DNA from: Meiothermus sp. CFH 77666
Lineage (GTDB): Bacteria; Deinococcota; Deinococci; Deinococcales; Thermaceae
Assembly: GCF_017497985.1 (NCBI RefSeq)
Contig: NZ_JAGDFV010000007.1
Span: 1-64,000 of the forward strand
Direction: 5' to 3'
DNA: 64,000 nucleotides
Part shown: one piece after another, positions 15,696 to 23,571 of the stretch
How the letters are laid out: every line of letters begins with the position of its first letter
Position numbering within the stretch: the stretch's first letter is position 1
The notes under the pieces: model-generated
Database searches by the model: none
What the model was told of the DNA's origin: nothing
What the model saw: the letters and a program-made list of their open reading frames with translations, nothing else
Made by a program: the position numbers and the translations under genes

Positions 15696-16724
15696 GTGGC
15701 CAAACGCAAACCCACCATCCACGAAGTCGCCCACCTTGCCAAGGTCGGTATTGGCACGGTCAGCCGGGTTCTCAACAACCACCCCTCGGTGCGCCCGGAG
15801 ACCCGCAACCGGGTTCTTGCGGCCATGGCCAGCCTGGGCTACAGCCCCAACCCCCACGCCAGACGGGTGGCCGGGGGACGCAGTTACACCGTTTCGTTTG
15901 TTCTTCCGGTTATCTCGACTGAGTTTTATAACCGCCTGCTCGAGGGCATCGAGCACATTCTGACCGAAGAGCGCTACGAAATTGCGCTTTTCCCCATTCT
16001 TTCCCCGAGCCGCCTCGAGCGCTACCTGGAAAGCCGCTCACTGGCCTACCAGACCGATGGACTGCTGGTTTCCTCCCAGGGCCTGGCCCATCTGCTACCC
16101 AACCAGAAGTTCCCCACCGAGCGTCCGGTGGTGCTGGTAGATGCCTACAGCCCGCGCTACGACTCGGCCTTCATGGACAACCGCCTGGGCGGGCAGATGG
16201 CCGCAGAGCACCTAGCCCAGTTCCCCGGCGCCATGTTTGCCATCCAGGTCCAGGAAGAACTCGACGAGGTGCTGAAAAACACCGTAGGTCAGGAACGCAT
16301 CGAGGGCTTCCGGGAAGGGCTACGCAAAGCGGGCAAGTCCCTCCCCAGCTCGCATGTGTTCGTGTCGCGCTTTTCTGCCGAAGGGGGACGGCTGGCCTTA
16401 CAGCACTTCCTGCGGCTCTCCAAGCCCCCTTTCAACATCTTCGCCGGGGCCGATCTGCTGGCCCTGGGGGTGCTGGAGGAGGCCGAGCGGCAGGGCCTGA
16501 AGGTTGGTGAGCAGGTACGCCTGCTGGGCTTCGACGGCCACCCCTGGACCGCTGCCAAAGGCCTCTCCACCCTGGCTCAGCCCATCGAGGAGATGGGGGC
16601 CGAGGCCGCCCGCATGCTGCTGGAGCGCATTCGTGGCTATAAGGGCAGCCCCCGGGCCCGGCGCTTCGAGCCCACCCTGGTCGTCCGAGGCTCTACCCAG
16701 CCCCACAACGTTTACGCCGATTGA
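15696..16724 (+). CDS. LacI-family transcriptional regulator
   Basis: 342 residues. An N-terminal LacI headpiece (TIHEVAHLAKVGIGTVSRVL, then the hinge helix region NPHARRVAGG) is followed by a periplasmic-binding-protein-like sensor domain (VLPVISTEFYNRLLEGIEHI; LLGFDGHPW). The start is GTG 15696, preceded by AAGGAAC. Its regulon is not evident: no sugar gene flanks it, and mqnE follows 61 nt downstream. A LacI-type dyad upstream suggests it represses itself. Confidence 0.85.
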   Translation: MAKRKPTIHEVAHLAKVGIGTVSRVLNNHPSVRPETRNRVLAAMASLGYSPNPHARRVAGGRSYTVSFVLPVISTEFYNRLLEGIEHILTEERYEIALFPILSPSRLERYLESRSLAYQTDGLLVSSQGLAHLLPNQKFPTERPVVLVDAYSPRYDSAFMDNRLGGQMAAEHLAQFPGAMFAIQVQEELDEVLKNTVGQERIEGFREGLRKAGKSLPSSHVFVSRFSAEGGRLALQHFLRLSKPPFNIFAGADLLALGVLEEAERQGLKVGEQVRLLGFDGHPWTAAKGLSTLAQPIEEMGAEAARMLLERIRGYKGSPRARRFEPTLVVRGSTQPHNVYAD

Positions 16725-16785
16725 CCGCTCCAATCGTCAGCCAAGTACCAGGTTTCACAACCGGGCAGTGTTAGGATTGTCTCTG

Positions 16786-17985
16786 ATGAATGCGGCCTCC
16801 CCCTCCGTTGGCGCTTCACGGTTCGTTCCCCTGGTGCGCGATCCCAAGCTGCTGCCCATCCTCGAGAAAGTAGAGGCAGGACAGCGCCTGACCTTCGACG
16901 AAGGAATGGCGCTCTACCACACCCCCGACTACAACACCCTGATGTGGCTGGCCAACCGGGTGCGCGAGCGTAAGCACGGCAACAAGACCTACTTTGTACA
17001 CTCCATGCGGCTCGAGTTCACCAACATCTGCTACGTGGGCTGTACCTTCTGTGCCTTTGCGGCCAAAAAAGGCGAGGCGCGGGCCTGGGATTATAGCGTG
17101 GAGGACGTGGTGGCCAAAGTGCGCGAAAAGTGGGAGCCGGGCCTGACCGAGCTGCACATGTCCAGCGGCCACCACCCCAACCGCCCCTGGAGCTACTACC
17201 CCGAGATGGTGCGGGCCTTGAACGAAAACTTCCCCGGTATCCAGGTGAAGGCTTTCACCGCCGCCGAAATTGAGCACCTCTCCAAAATCAGCAAGAAACC
17301 CACCCTCGAGGTCTTGCGCGAGCTGAAGGAGGCCGGCCTGGTGGCCCTGCCCGGCGGTGGGGCGGAAATCTTCGCCGAGCGGGTGCGCCGCCAGATTGCC
17401 AAGAACAAGGTCAAGGCCGAGAAGTGGCTGCAAATCCACCGCGAGGCCCACAGCCTGGGAATCCGCACCAACGCCACCATGCTCTACGGGCACATCGAAA
17501 CCCTGGAAGAGCGCCTCGACCACATGGATCGGCTGCGCAAGCTGCAAGACGAAACCGGGGGTTTTTACAGCTTCATCCCCCTGGCCTTCCAGCCCGACGC
17601 CAACGCGCTGGCCTTCAACCTGGGCAAGACCGAGTTCACCACCGGCCTCGACGACCTGCGTAACCTGGCCGTGGCCCGGCTCTACCTGGACAACTTCGAC
17701 CACATCAAGGGCTACTGGGTGATGATCTCCTCCGACCTGGTGCAAGTAGCGCTCGACTGGGGCGTCTCCGATATTGACGGCACCATCATCGAGGAGCACA
17801 TCGCCCACGCCGCCGGAGCCACCTCGCCCCTGGGCCTCTCCCGTCAGAAGATGGTGCAGCTCATCCAGGCGGCCGGGCGCGTGCCGGTCGAGCGGGATGC
17901 GCTGTACAACGAGCTGCGCATCTATGCCGGTAGCCAATGGCCGATGGCCAATAGCCAGACCCCTACCCAAGCCCACCGCCATTAG
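16786..17985 (+). CDS. mqnE: Aminofutalosine synthase MqnE
   Basis: A 399-residue radical SAM enzyme of the futalosine route to menaquinone. It adds 3-[(1-carboxyvinyl)oxy]benzoate to an adenosyl radical to form aminofutalosine. The iron-sulfur motif CxxxCxxC is present in FTNICYVGCTFCAF, with MqnE-like context (MRLEFTN before it, ELHMSSGHHPN after). The last residues (YAGSQWPMANSQTPTQAHRH) are encoded by a 7-bp repeat tract and do not look like family sequence. The tract seems to have grown into the 3' end. The neighbour mqnA acts one step earlier in the pathway. Confidence 0.9.
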   Translation: MNAASPSVGASRFVPLVRDPKLLPILEKVEAGQRLTFDEGMALYHTPDYNTLMWLANRVRERKHGNKTYFVHSMRLEFTNICYVGCTFCAFAAKKGEARAWDYSVEDVVAKVREKWEPGLTELHMSSGHHPNRPWSYYPEMVRALNENFPGIQVKAFTAAEIEHLSKISKKPTLEVLRELKEAGLVALPGGGAEIFAERVRRQIAKNKVKAEKWLQIHREAHSLGIRTNATMLYGHIETLEERLDHMDRLRKLQDETGGFYSFIPLAFQPDANALAFNLGKTEFTTGLDDLRNLAVARLYLDNFDHIKGYWVMISSDLVQVALDWGVSDIDGTIIEEHIAHAAGATSPLGLSRQKMVQLIQAAGRVPVERDALYNELRIYAGSQWPMANSQTPTQAHRH

Positions 17986-17998
17986 CCATCCGCCATGA
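17926..17998. repeat. Heptamer repeat tract, class B, spanning mqnE end and mqnA start
   Basis: Five in-register units (GCCGGTA, GCCAATG, GCCGATG, GCCAATA, GCCAGAC) at 17926-17960, a 17-nt break, then GCCATTA, GCCATCC, GCCATGA at 17978-17998. The last unit contains the mqnA ATG. Confidence 0.8.
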
Positions 17999-18810
17999 GC
18001 TATATATTGGGTGTCCCCCGCTACGCCAACACCGCCCCGCTCTACCACTTCCTGGAGGAGGGGGACGGGGTGGTTTTTCGCTACGGCGTGCCCACCGAGC
18101 TCAACCGCTGGCTTCTGGAGGGCTCGGTAGACCTGAGCCTGGTTTCTTCCTATTTCTATCTGGAAAACGCCGAACACCTGCGGCCCCTGCCCGACTTCAG
18201 CGTGGCCGACCTGGGGCCGGTGTACTCGGTTAATCTGTTCCACCAAAAGCCCTGGAGCGAGCTCCGGCACATTGCCCTGACCACCGAGAGCGCCACCTCG
18301 GTGCGGCTGTTGCAACATCTGCTCGAGGCCGACGGAATCGAGGCCCGGTTCACCCCCGAGCAGGGCGGCCTCGAGCTCCTGGAGCGCTACGACGGGGTGC
18401 TCCTGATTGGCGACCGGGCCATTACCACTTACTTTGGCCTGCTCTCCATCATCCCCGAGTCGGTGCACCAGGTGCCCACCCAGGTCGAGGGCATTCGCAT
18501 AACCGACCTCTCGATGCGCTGGTTCGAGCAGACCCGGCTGCCCTTTGTGTTTGCGGTCTGGGCCACCCGCAAAACCGCCCCCCCACCGCCCGAAATTATC
18601 CGGCGGCTACGGGCCGCCCGTTCGCTGGGGCTGGGCAACCTGGCCGCCGTGGCCGGCACCGAGGCCCAGCGCCTGAACGTGCCCGAGCGCCTGATGCAGC
18701 ACTACCTGTGGAACTTCCGCTACCACCTGGAAGCCCCCGACCGGCTGGGCCTGCAAGCCTTTGCCCAGGCTGTGGGGCTGCCCTATCCCGACGACTACTG
18801 GGATGTGTAG
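17995..18810 (+). CDS. mqnA: Chorismate dehydratase MqnA
   Basis: 271 residues of the MqnA family, which share a periplasmic-binding-protein fold but are cytosolic enzymes. It converts chorismate to 3-[(1-carboxyvinyl)oxy]benzoate, the first committed step of the futalosine menaquinone pathway. Diagnostic stretches are YANTAPLYHFLEEG, LSLVSSYFYLENAEHLRPLP and LLIGDRAITT. It lies 9 nt after mqnE, so the two are cotranscribed. The ATG at 17995 has no Shine-Dalgarno sequence; the upstream bases are heptamer repeat, which may lower or alter translation initiation. Confidence 0.9.
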   Translation: MSYILGVPRYANTAPLYHFLEEGDGVVFRYGVPTELNRWLLEGSVDLSLVSSYFYLENAEHLRPLPDFSVADLGPVYSVNLFHQKPWSELRHIALTTESATSVRLLQHLLEADGIEARFTPEQGGLELLERYDGVLLIGDRAITTYFGLLSIIPESVHQVPTQVEGIRITDLSMRWFEQTRLPFVFAVWATRKTAPPPPEIIRRLRAARSLGLGNLAAVAGTEAQRLNVPERLMQHYLWNFRYHLEAPDRLGLQAFAQAVGLPYPDDYWDV

Positions 18811-19135
18811 TCAGATTTGGTTGGCTCGCCGCTAGACGGTGACGAGCAATCCTAGTCAAAGGAACCAACGACCTGCGTACCCCCTGCAGAGCCTTGGCTT
18901 TCGGCTATCAGCCCTGGCTGCCGGGTGTGGGGCAGGCTCTTATCATTTGCCTGGGCATCGTCGCTTCAACCCCTCACCCGGCGACAGCGATTACCGCCAG
19001 AATTGCTTTATTTGGCAAAAGGGGCACCAAACTAGCCAGCGCTGTCGCCACCCTCTCCCGCAAGGGGAGAGGGAAAGGGGAAAACGATAAAAGCCTGGGG
19101 TGCGGGGCTTGTTGAGCGTTCAGGTGAAGTTGGTA
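18811..19135. other. Intergenic region mqnA/gltX (convergent) with repeat element
   Basis: A 325-nt gap. It contains three class B heptamers (18897-18917), copy 1 of the structured dispersed element (18969-19080) and an AGTTGGTAT motif (19128-19136) at the gltX end. No gene is seen. Confidence 0.6.
18969..19080 (+). repeat. Structured dispersed element, copy 1
   Basis: Begins CCCCTCACCCGGCGAC. GGCGACAGCG (18980-18989) pairs perfectly with CGCTGTCGCC (19040-19049). A second hairpin follows at once, CCCTCTCCC (19051-19059) with GGGAGAGGG (19065-19073). Copy 2 lies at 23285-23397 on the other strand. Confidence 0.7.
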
Positions 19136-20575
19136 TTATTCCCTTACTAGCTCCATCGCCCGCTCGAGCCGCTTCAGTACGCGCTCCTTGCCCAGCAGGG
19201 TGAGGAGGTCGAACATGCCGGGGGTCTCGAGGCTTCCCGTCAGGGCGGCCCGCAGGGGCTGCATCACCGCCGCCGCCTTCACCCCTTTGGCCTCGGCATA
19301 GCTTTTGAGCAGGGGCTCGGTGTGGTCTGGCAGCAGGTCGGGCAGCCCGGCAAGCTGCTCCTTCAGTTCGGGCAAGAAAGCAGCCCCCTCGCGCAGCCTG
19401 GCCAGGGCTTTTTCCTGCATGGGGTAGGCCTCGCTAAAGAAGTAAAGCGACCTGTCTACAAACTCCTGCAGGGTCTCGAAGCGGGCCCGCATGGCCTCCA
19501 GAACCTGTTTCAGGTAGGTTTCCGAGGGGTAGGATAGCCCGGCACGTTCCAGGAAAGGCTTGACCCTCTGGGCCAGGTCGTCCAGGCTCAGGACTTCGCG
19601 GATGTACTTGCCGTTCATCCATTTGAGCTTGTTCAGGTCGAAGACCGGCCCCCCCAGGCTGATGCGCTCCAGGCTGAAGTGCTCGATCATGTCCTGCACA
19701 CTGAAAATTTCCCGTCCGTCGGGCATGCTCCAGGCCATGGTACCCAGGTAGTTCAAGAGGGCCTCGGGCAGGATGCCCTGGGCGCGGTAGCTGTCCACGC
19801 TGGTGTCCATCTTGCGCTTGGAGAGCTTGGACTTGTCGGGGTTGCGCAGGAGGGGGGTGTGGCACCAAACCGGCTCCTCCCAGCCAAAGGCCCGCAAAAT
19901 CAGGATGTGGAAGGGGGTGCTGGTAATCCACTCTTCGGCCCGGATGACGTGGGTCACGCCCATCAGGTGATCGTCTACCATGGCGGCCAGGTGGTAGGTG
20001 GGGTAGCCGTCGGCCTTGAGGATGACCTTGTCGTCCAGGGCAGCATTCTCGAACTCGATGGGGCCACGCAGCAGGTCGTGTACCACGGTTTTGCCTTCCA
20101 GGGGCACTTTGAGCCGCACCACGTGGGGCTCTCCGGCGGCAGCCCGTCGCTCGGCCTCCTCGACCGGGTAGTCGCGGTAGCGGCGGTTGTAGCCCTGCTC
20201 CTGCTTCCCCGCCCGGCGGGCCGCCTCGCGGGCGGCGGCCAGCTCCTCGGGGGTGTCGAAGGCACGGTAGGCCGCGCCTTTTTCCAGGAGCATCTGCACG
20301 TGCTGCCGGTAGATGTGCAGGCGCTGCGACTGTACATAGGGGCCGTTGGGGCCGCCTTTGGTGGGCGACTCGTCGGGGGAAAGCCCCAGCCACTCGAGCA
20401 TCTCCAGAATGCGCCGCTCGGAGGTGGGGTTGTAGCGGGTGCGGTCGGTGTCCTCGAGGCGAACAATGAACTTTCCTCCGTGCTGTTTGGCAAAAACATA
20501 ATTGAACAGGGCCTGGTAGGCCGTACCCACATGGGGGTCGCCGGTGGGGCTGGGGGCAATGCGCGTCACAACCAT
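19136..20575 (-). CDS. gltX: Glutamyl-tRNA synthetase
   Basis: 479 residues, a class I aminoacyl-tRNA synthetase that charges tRNA-Glu in the cytosol. The HIGH-type motif is in APSPTGDPHVGTAYQALFNY, and the KMSKS-type motif appears as SKLSKRKMD. The length is close to that of Thermus GluRS, with a C-terminal helical anticodon-binding domain. A TAAGCT box ends 7 nt before the ATG, inside a class B heptamer tract, suggesting a leaderless transcript. The gene stands alone. Confidence 0.95.
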   Translation of the reverse strand: MVVTRIAPSPTGDPHVGTAYQALFNYVFAKQHGGKFIVRLEDTDRTRYNPTSERRILEMLEWLGLSPDESPTKGGPNGPYVQSQRLHIYRQHVQMLLEKGAAYRAFDTPEELAAAREAARRAGKQEQGYNRRYRDYPVEEAERRAAAGEPHVVRLKVPLEGKTVVHDLLRGPIEFENAALDDKVILKADGYPTYHLAAMVDDHLMGVTHVIRAEEWITSTPFHILILRAFGWEEPVWCHTPLLRNPDKSKLSKRKMDTSVDSYRAQGILPEALLNYLGTMAWSMPDGREIFSVQDMIEHFSLERISLGGPVFDLNKLKWMNGKYIREVLSLDDLAQRVKPFLERAGLSYPSETYLKQVLEAMRARFETLQEFVDRSLYFFSEAYPMQEKALARLREGAAFLPELKEQLAGLPDLLPDHTEPLLKSYAEAKGVKAAAVMQPLRAALTGSLETPGMFDLLTLLGKERVLKRLERAMELVRE

Positions 20576-20582
20576 AACCGAT

Positions 20583-20617
20583 AGCTTAAGGCCCCAGGCT
20601 CAAAGCGGAAAGCCATG
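20583..20617. repeat. Heptamer repeat tract, class B (5 units)
   Basis: AGCTTAA, GGCCCCA, GGCTCAA, AGCGGAA, AGCCATG in perfect 7-bp register, starting 8 nt from the gltX start codon and overlapping its likely -10 box. Confidence 0.7.
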
Positions 20618-20667
20618 GGTTCGGGCAGCCTCGCTGCGTGGGGAGGGGTGCTGTTTGAAAAATGTCT

Positions 20668-20681
20668 CAGGTCGCAGGTCA
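20668..20681. repeat. Heptamer repeat, class A (2 units)
   Basis: CAGGTCG followed by CAGGTCA, then a degenerate unit CGGATGA. Confidence 0.6.
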
Positions 20682-20737
20682 CGGATGACCCCAGGGGGAC
20701 AAGGCCCAGGTCAGCGCGTAGGGCACCGGGCCGGTCA

Positions 20738-20814
20738 GATAGCCTTTGGCTCTCGGTTTCAGGCTTTCAGCCATCAGCTTTGGGCTATTAGCTATTAGCT
20801 TTCGGCCTTCGGCT
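20738..20814. repeat. Heptamer repeat tract, class B (11 units)
   Basis: Eleven consecutive 7-bp units, almost all of the form NNNRGCY: GATAGCC, TTTGGCT, CTCGGTT, TCAGGCT, TTCAGCC, ATCAGCT, TTGGGCT, ATTAGCT, ATTAGCT, TTCGGCC, TTCGGCT. The register never breaks. This is the longest tract in the window. Confidence 0.85.
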
Positions 20815-20900
20815 CCCCTTGCGTTATCGGGCCCCCGGATCCCCTTTGGGTTATTCCTCTCACAGCCGACTTAGCGGGGGGTGCTACCCTATAAGAGTAC

Positions 20901-21671
20901 ATGGAAGCGGCATTGCAACAGAGTCCTGGCCCTATCAAGAACCCCACCACCCGCCTCGAGGCCACCGGGCTGGTCAAGCGCTACGGCAAGCGGGAGGTGG
21001 TACGGGGGGTGAGCCTCGAGCTCACGCGCGGCGAGATTGTGGCCCTGTTTGGCCCCAACGGGGCCGGCAAAACCACTACCTTTTACATGCTGGTGGGCTT
21101 TATTGAGCCCAACGCCGGACAGATTCGCCTGGGCGGGCGGGACGTCACCCGGCTCCCCATGTACAAGCGGGCCCGGCAGGGCCTGGGCTACCTGCCCCAG
21201 GAGCCCTCGGCCTTCCGGCGCATGACCGCGCTGGAAAACCTGCTGGCGGTGCTGGAGTTTCAGCCCCTTTCCAAAAGCGAACGGGCCGAGCGGGCCAGAG
21301 AGCTGCTCGAGGAGCTGGGCATTGCCCACCTCAAGGACAAGTACGCCTACACCCTCTCGGGCGGCGAGCGGCGGCGGCTGGAGATTGCGCGGGCGCTCTG
21401 CACCAACCCCGACTTCATCCTGCTCGACGAGCCCTTTACCGGCGTAGACCCCAAGAACGTCCACGACATCCAGAAACTCATCTCCGAGCTGCGCGAGCGG
21501 CGGGGGGTGGGCATCTTCATCACCGACCACTCGGTGCGCGAGACCCTGGCCATTGCCGACCGCATTTACCTGATGTACGACGGCCAGATGGCCTTCCAGG
21601 GCTCGCCCGAGGAGTTCGCCCGCGACTCGGGGGTGCGGATGCATTACCTGGGCGACGAGTATGAGCTGTGA
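20901..21671 (+). CDS. lptB: LptB-type ABC ATPase (lipopolysaccharide/outer-membrane glycolipid export)
   Basis: 256 residues. Walker A is [17 protein letters not shown], with the LptB-like Q-loop region [20 protein letters not shown], signature [15 protein letters not shown], Walker [14 protein letters not shown] and H-loop TDHSVRETL. These are close to the LptB consensus. In diderms it powers extraction of lipopolysaccharide through LptFG. Its presence agrees with an outer membrane in this lineage, although Thermaceae may export another envelope lipid. There is no Shine-Dalgarno; TATAAG lies 5 nt before the ATG. The DUF3084 gene follows after 78 nt. Confidence 0.85.
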   Translation: MEAALQQSPGPIKNPTTRLEATGLVKRYGKREVVRGVSLELTRGEIVALFGPNGAGKTTTFYMLVGFIEPNAGQIRLGGRDVTRLPMYKRARQGLGYLPQEPSAFRRMTALENLLAVLEFQPLSKSERAERARELLEELGIAHLKDKYAYTLSGGERRRLEIARALCTNPDFILLDEPFTGVDPKNVHDIQKLISELRERRGVGIFITDHSVRETLAIADRIYLMYDGQMAFQGSPEEFARDSGVRMHYLGDEYEL

Positions 21672-21674
21672 ATT

Positions 21675-21743
21675 GTCGCAGGTCGCAGACTCATATCACC
21701 CATCCAAACTCTGTCCTGAGACCTGTGACTTGAGACCTGAGAC
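21675..21743. repeat. Heptamer repeat tract, class A (2 + 4 units)
   Basis: GTCGCAG twice (21675-21688), then CTGAGAC, CTGTGAC, TTGAGAC, CTGAGAC (21716-21743). The second group is the complement-strand form, so the two groups can pair. They fill the lptB-DUF3084 gap up to 6 nt before the next ATG. Confidence 0.7.
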
Positions 21744-21749
21744 CCTGGT

Positions 21750-23246
21750 ATGACTTTCTGGGCCATACTCATCCTTCTGGTGCTCGTGGCGGGCCTGGTG
21801 GCCTATGTGGGCGACCTGGTAGCCAAGCGGGTGGGGAAGCGCCACTGGCGGTTCCTGGGCCTGCGCCCCAAGGCCACCGCCACGCTGGTAGCGGTAGCGA
21901 CGGGGGTGCTGATTGGCCTGGGGGCTTTTGGCGCGTTCTTTCTGCTGGTGCGCGATGCCCGCGAGACCATCTTGCAGGCCGAGGCGGTACGCCAGGAGCG
22001 CGACCGCCTACGCACCGAGGTGAATCGGCTGGAGAGCCGGGCTGCCACCACCTTTGCCCAGAACGAACAGCTCAAAACCGAGCGGGACGAGTTTGAGAAA
22101 AACAACATTCTGCTTGCGCGGCAGCTCGAGCAAAACGTTGAGCTCCAGCGCCAGACCCGCCAGGATCTCGAGCAAGCCCTTATCGAGCGGGAGAAGTTGC
22201 GCCAGGAAGTGGAAAAGCTCGAGGCTGAGCGCAACTCCCTGCGGCAGGCCCAGGCCCCGCTACGGCAGGCTCTGGCTGCTTTGCAAAGCGAAAAAGCCCA
22301 GCTCCTGAGCGGACGCGATCGGCTCCTGGCCCAGGCCGAACAGGCCAAGCAGCAGCTCCGCGAGCTCGAGGCCGCCGGGCGCAATGCCCAGAACCAGCTC
22401 CAGAAGCTACAAAGCGAAAAAGAAAGGCTGGAAAAAGCGGGGCGAGAAGCCCAGGCCCGCCTGGCCGGCCTCCAGGCCCGCACCCGGGAGCTCGAGGGCC
22501 GCCTGCGGCAGCTCGAGGCCGATAAGCGCAACCTCGAGGGCGATGTGGCGGTGTTGGGCAGTGGGTCTGCGCAGGCTGTTCCCGACGACAACTCTAGCCG
22601 CGCCCTCGAGGCCCTTCAGCGCGAGAACGCCGAGCTGCGCAACAAGCTGCTGGATGCCCAGCGCGAGCTACAACAACTGCGCGAGCGCAGCCGGCTGATG
22701 GCCGCCAGTCTGGATAAAAGCCTCTCCATGAACCTGCTGGCCGAAGAACCGGTGACGCCGGGCAACGAGCAGGCGGCCCTGGGCGAGGTCACCCGGCGGG
22801 CCGACAACCGGGTGCGCCTGATCGGGCTGCGGGGCCTGGAGGTGGTGGAAAACCCCAGCCTGAGCAACCTCAAGCCGGGGCTGTTTCTGGCCCGCATCCA
22901 GAGCATCAGCGCCGAGGGGCGGGTTCGGGTGGTGATCGAGTACCGGGCCCGCGAACAGGCCTTTGCCGAGGGCGAGGTGCTGGCCGCCACCACCCTGGTG
23001 CTTCCGGCCAGCATGAGCGAGATGCGGCGCAAGTTCAACACCCTCAGCCAGCAAGCGGAAAACCGGCTCAGCGAGGCAGGCTGGGTTCCCGAAAAGCTGG
23101 CCCAGGGGGGAATTGCCCTCGAGGAGTTTGTAGGCCTGGCCTCCCAGCTCTCCGGTAAACGTGGCGGCGCCCGCATTGTAGTGGTGGCGCTGGGCAACCT
23201 CTACCCCACCGACCCGCCCCGGCTAGGGCTAAAGCTGCTGCCATAA
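21750..23246 (+). CDS. DUF3084 membrane-anchored coiled-coil protein
   Basis: 498 residues. Two N-terminal membrane segments (about 4-22 and 42-70) are followed by a Gln/Glu/Arg/Leu-rich coiled coil from about 75 to 320 (ERDRLRTEVNRLESR and similar heptads). A C-terminal globular domain (about 330-495) then carries LGEVTRRADNRVRLIGLRGL. The arrangement matches DUF3084 proteins of cyanobacteria and Deinococcus-Thermus, whose function is unknown. The coiled coil should project from the inner face or into the envelope. It is cotranscribed with lptB by spacing, which hints at an envelope role. Confidence 0.75.
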   Translation: MTFWAILILLVLVAGLVAYVGDLVAKRVGKRHWRFLGLRPKATATLVAVATGVLIGLGAFGAFFLLVRDARETILQAEAVRQERDRLRTEVNRLESRAATTFAQNEQLKTERDEFEKNNILLARQLEQNVELQRQTRQDLEQALIEREKLRQEVEKLEAERNSLRQAQAPLRQALAALQSEKAQLLSGRDRLLAQAEQAKQQLRELEAAGRNAQNQLQKLQSEKERLEKAGREAQARLAGLQARTRELEGRLRQLEADKRNLEGDVAVLGSGSAQAVPDDNSSRALEALQRENAELRNKLLDAQRELQQLRERSRLMAASLDKSLSMNLLAEEPVTPGNEQAALGEVTRRADNRVRLIGLRGLEVVENPSLSNLKPGLFLARIQSISAEGRVRVVIEYRAREQAFAEGEVLAATTLVLPASMSEMRRKFNTLSQQAENRLSEAGWVPEKLAQGGIALEEFVGLASQLSGKRGGARIVVVALGNLYPTDPPRLGLKLLP

Positions 23247-23284
23247 AAAACGGCGTGGGGCACTCATACCCAATCCACACGAAC

Positions 23285-23397
23285 CCTTGTCTTCTCCCCT
23301 GGGCGGGAGAAGGTGGCGACACCCCGCTCACGCAATTTACGAACAGTGACACCGAAGTCATTGCCTGCGCCTGGGGCGTCGCCGGATGAGGGGGTTT
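23285..23397 (-). repeat. Structured dispersed element, copy 2
   Basis: Reverse-complement copy of the element at 18969-19080. On the plus strand GGCGACACCCC (23315-23325) pairs with GGGGCGTCGCC (23373-23383) in 10 of 11 positions, and CTTCTCCC (23291-23298) pairs with GGGAGAAG (23305-23312). Stem bases differ from copy 1 but pairing is kept. Confidence 0.7.
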
Positions 23398-23488
23398 AGG
23401 CGCACCTCTCAAGGATAACCATCCTGGTAAAGTTGGTATTCCCCCACGACCGTTCGATAATCGCGCCTTTCAGACTCTACACAGACGT

Positions 23489-23516
23489 GGCCGCCCATCT
23501 GGGCGGCCTCTGTTTC
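23489..23516. terminator. Bidirectional terminator hairpin
   Basis: GGCCGCCCA and TGGGCGGCC form a perfect 9-bp stem with a 2-nt loop, followed by CTCTGTTTCTGTT. It lies between convergent genes. Confidence 0.6.
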
Positions 23517-23571
23517 TGTTCAGGACAAAAGATTCTTAGTCCCAAATGGCTTGATTTTTCTGAAGCGCGCT

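Larger units (their letters stand above)
20576..20900. other. Divergent intergenic region gltX/lptB, rich in heptamer repeats
   Basis: A 325-nt gap between divergent genes, much of it repeat: class B units at 20583-20617 and 20738-20814, class A units at 20668-20681. Near lptB a TATAAG box (20890-20895) ends 5 nt before its ATG. Confidence 0.65.
23247..23571. other. Convergent intergenic region with repeat element and terminator
   Basis: 325 nt between the DUF3084 gene and the solute-binding protein gene. It contains copy 2 of the structured element, an AGTTGGTAT motif (23431-23439) and a terminator-like hairpin (23489-23508). Confidence 0.6.

Noticed and set aside
17926-17998. Possible CRISPR array
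   Set aside because: Units are 7 bp with no spacers, and no cas gene is nearby. The same unit style occurs at many other loci.
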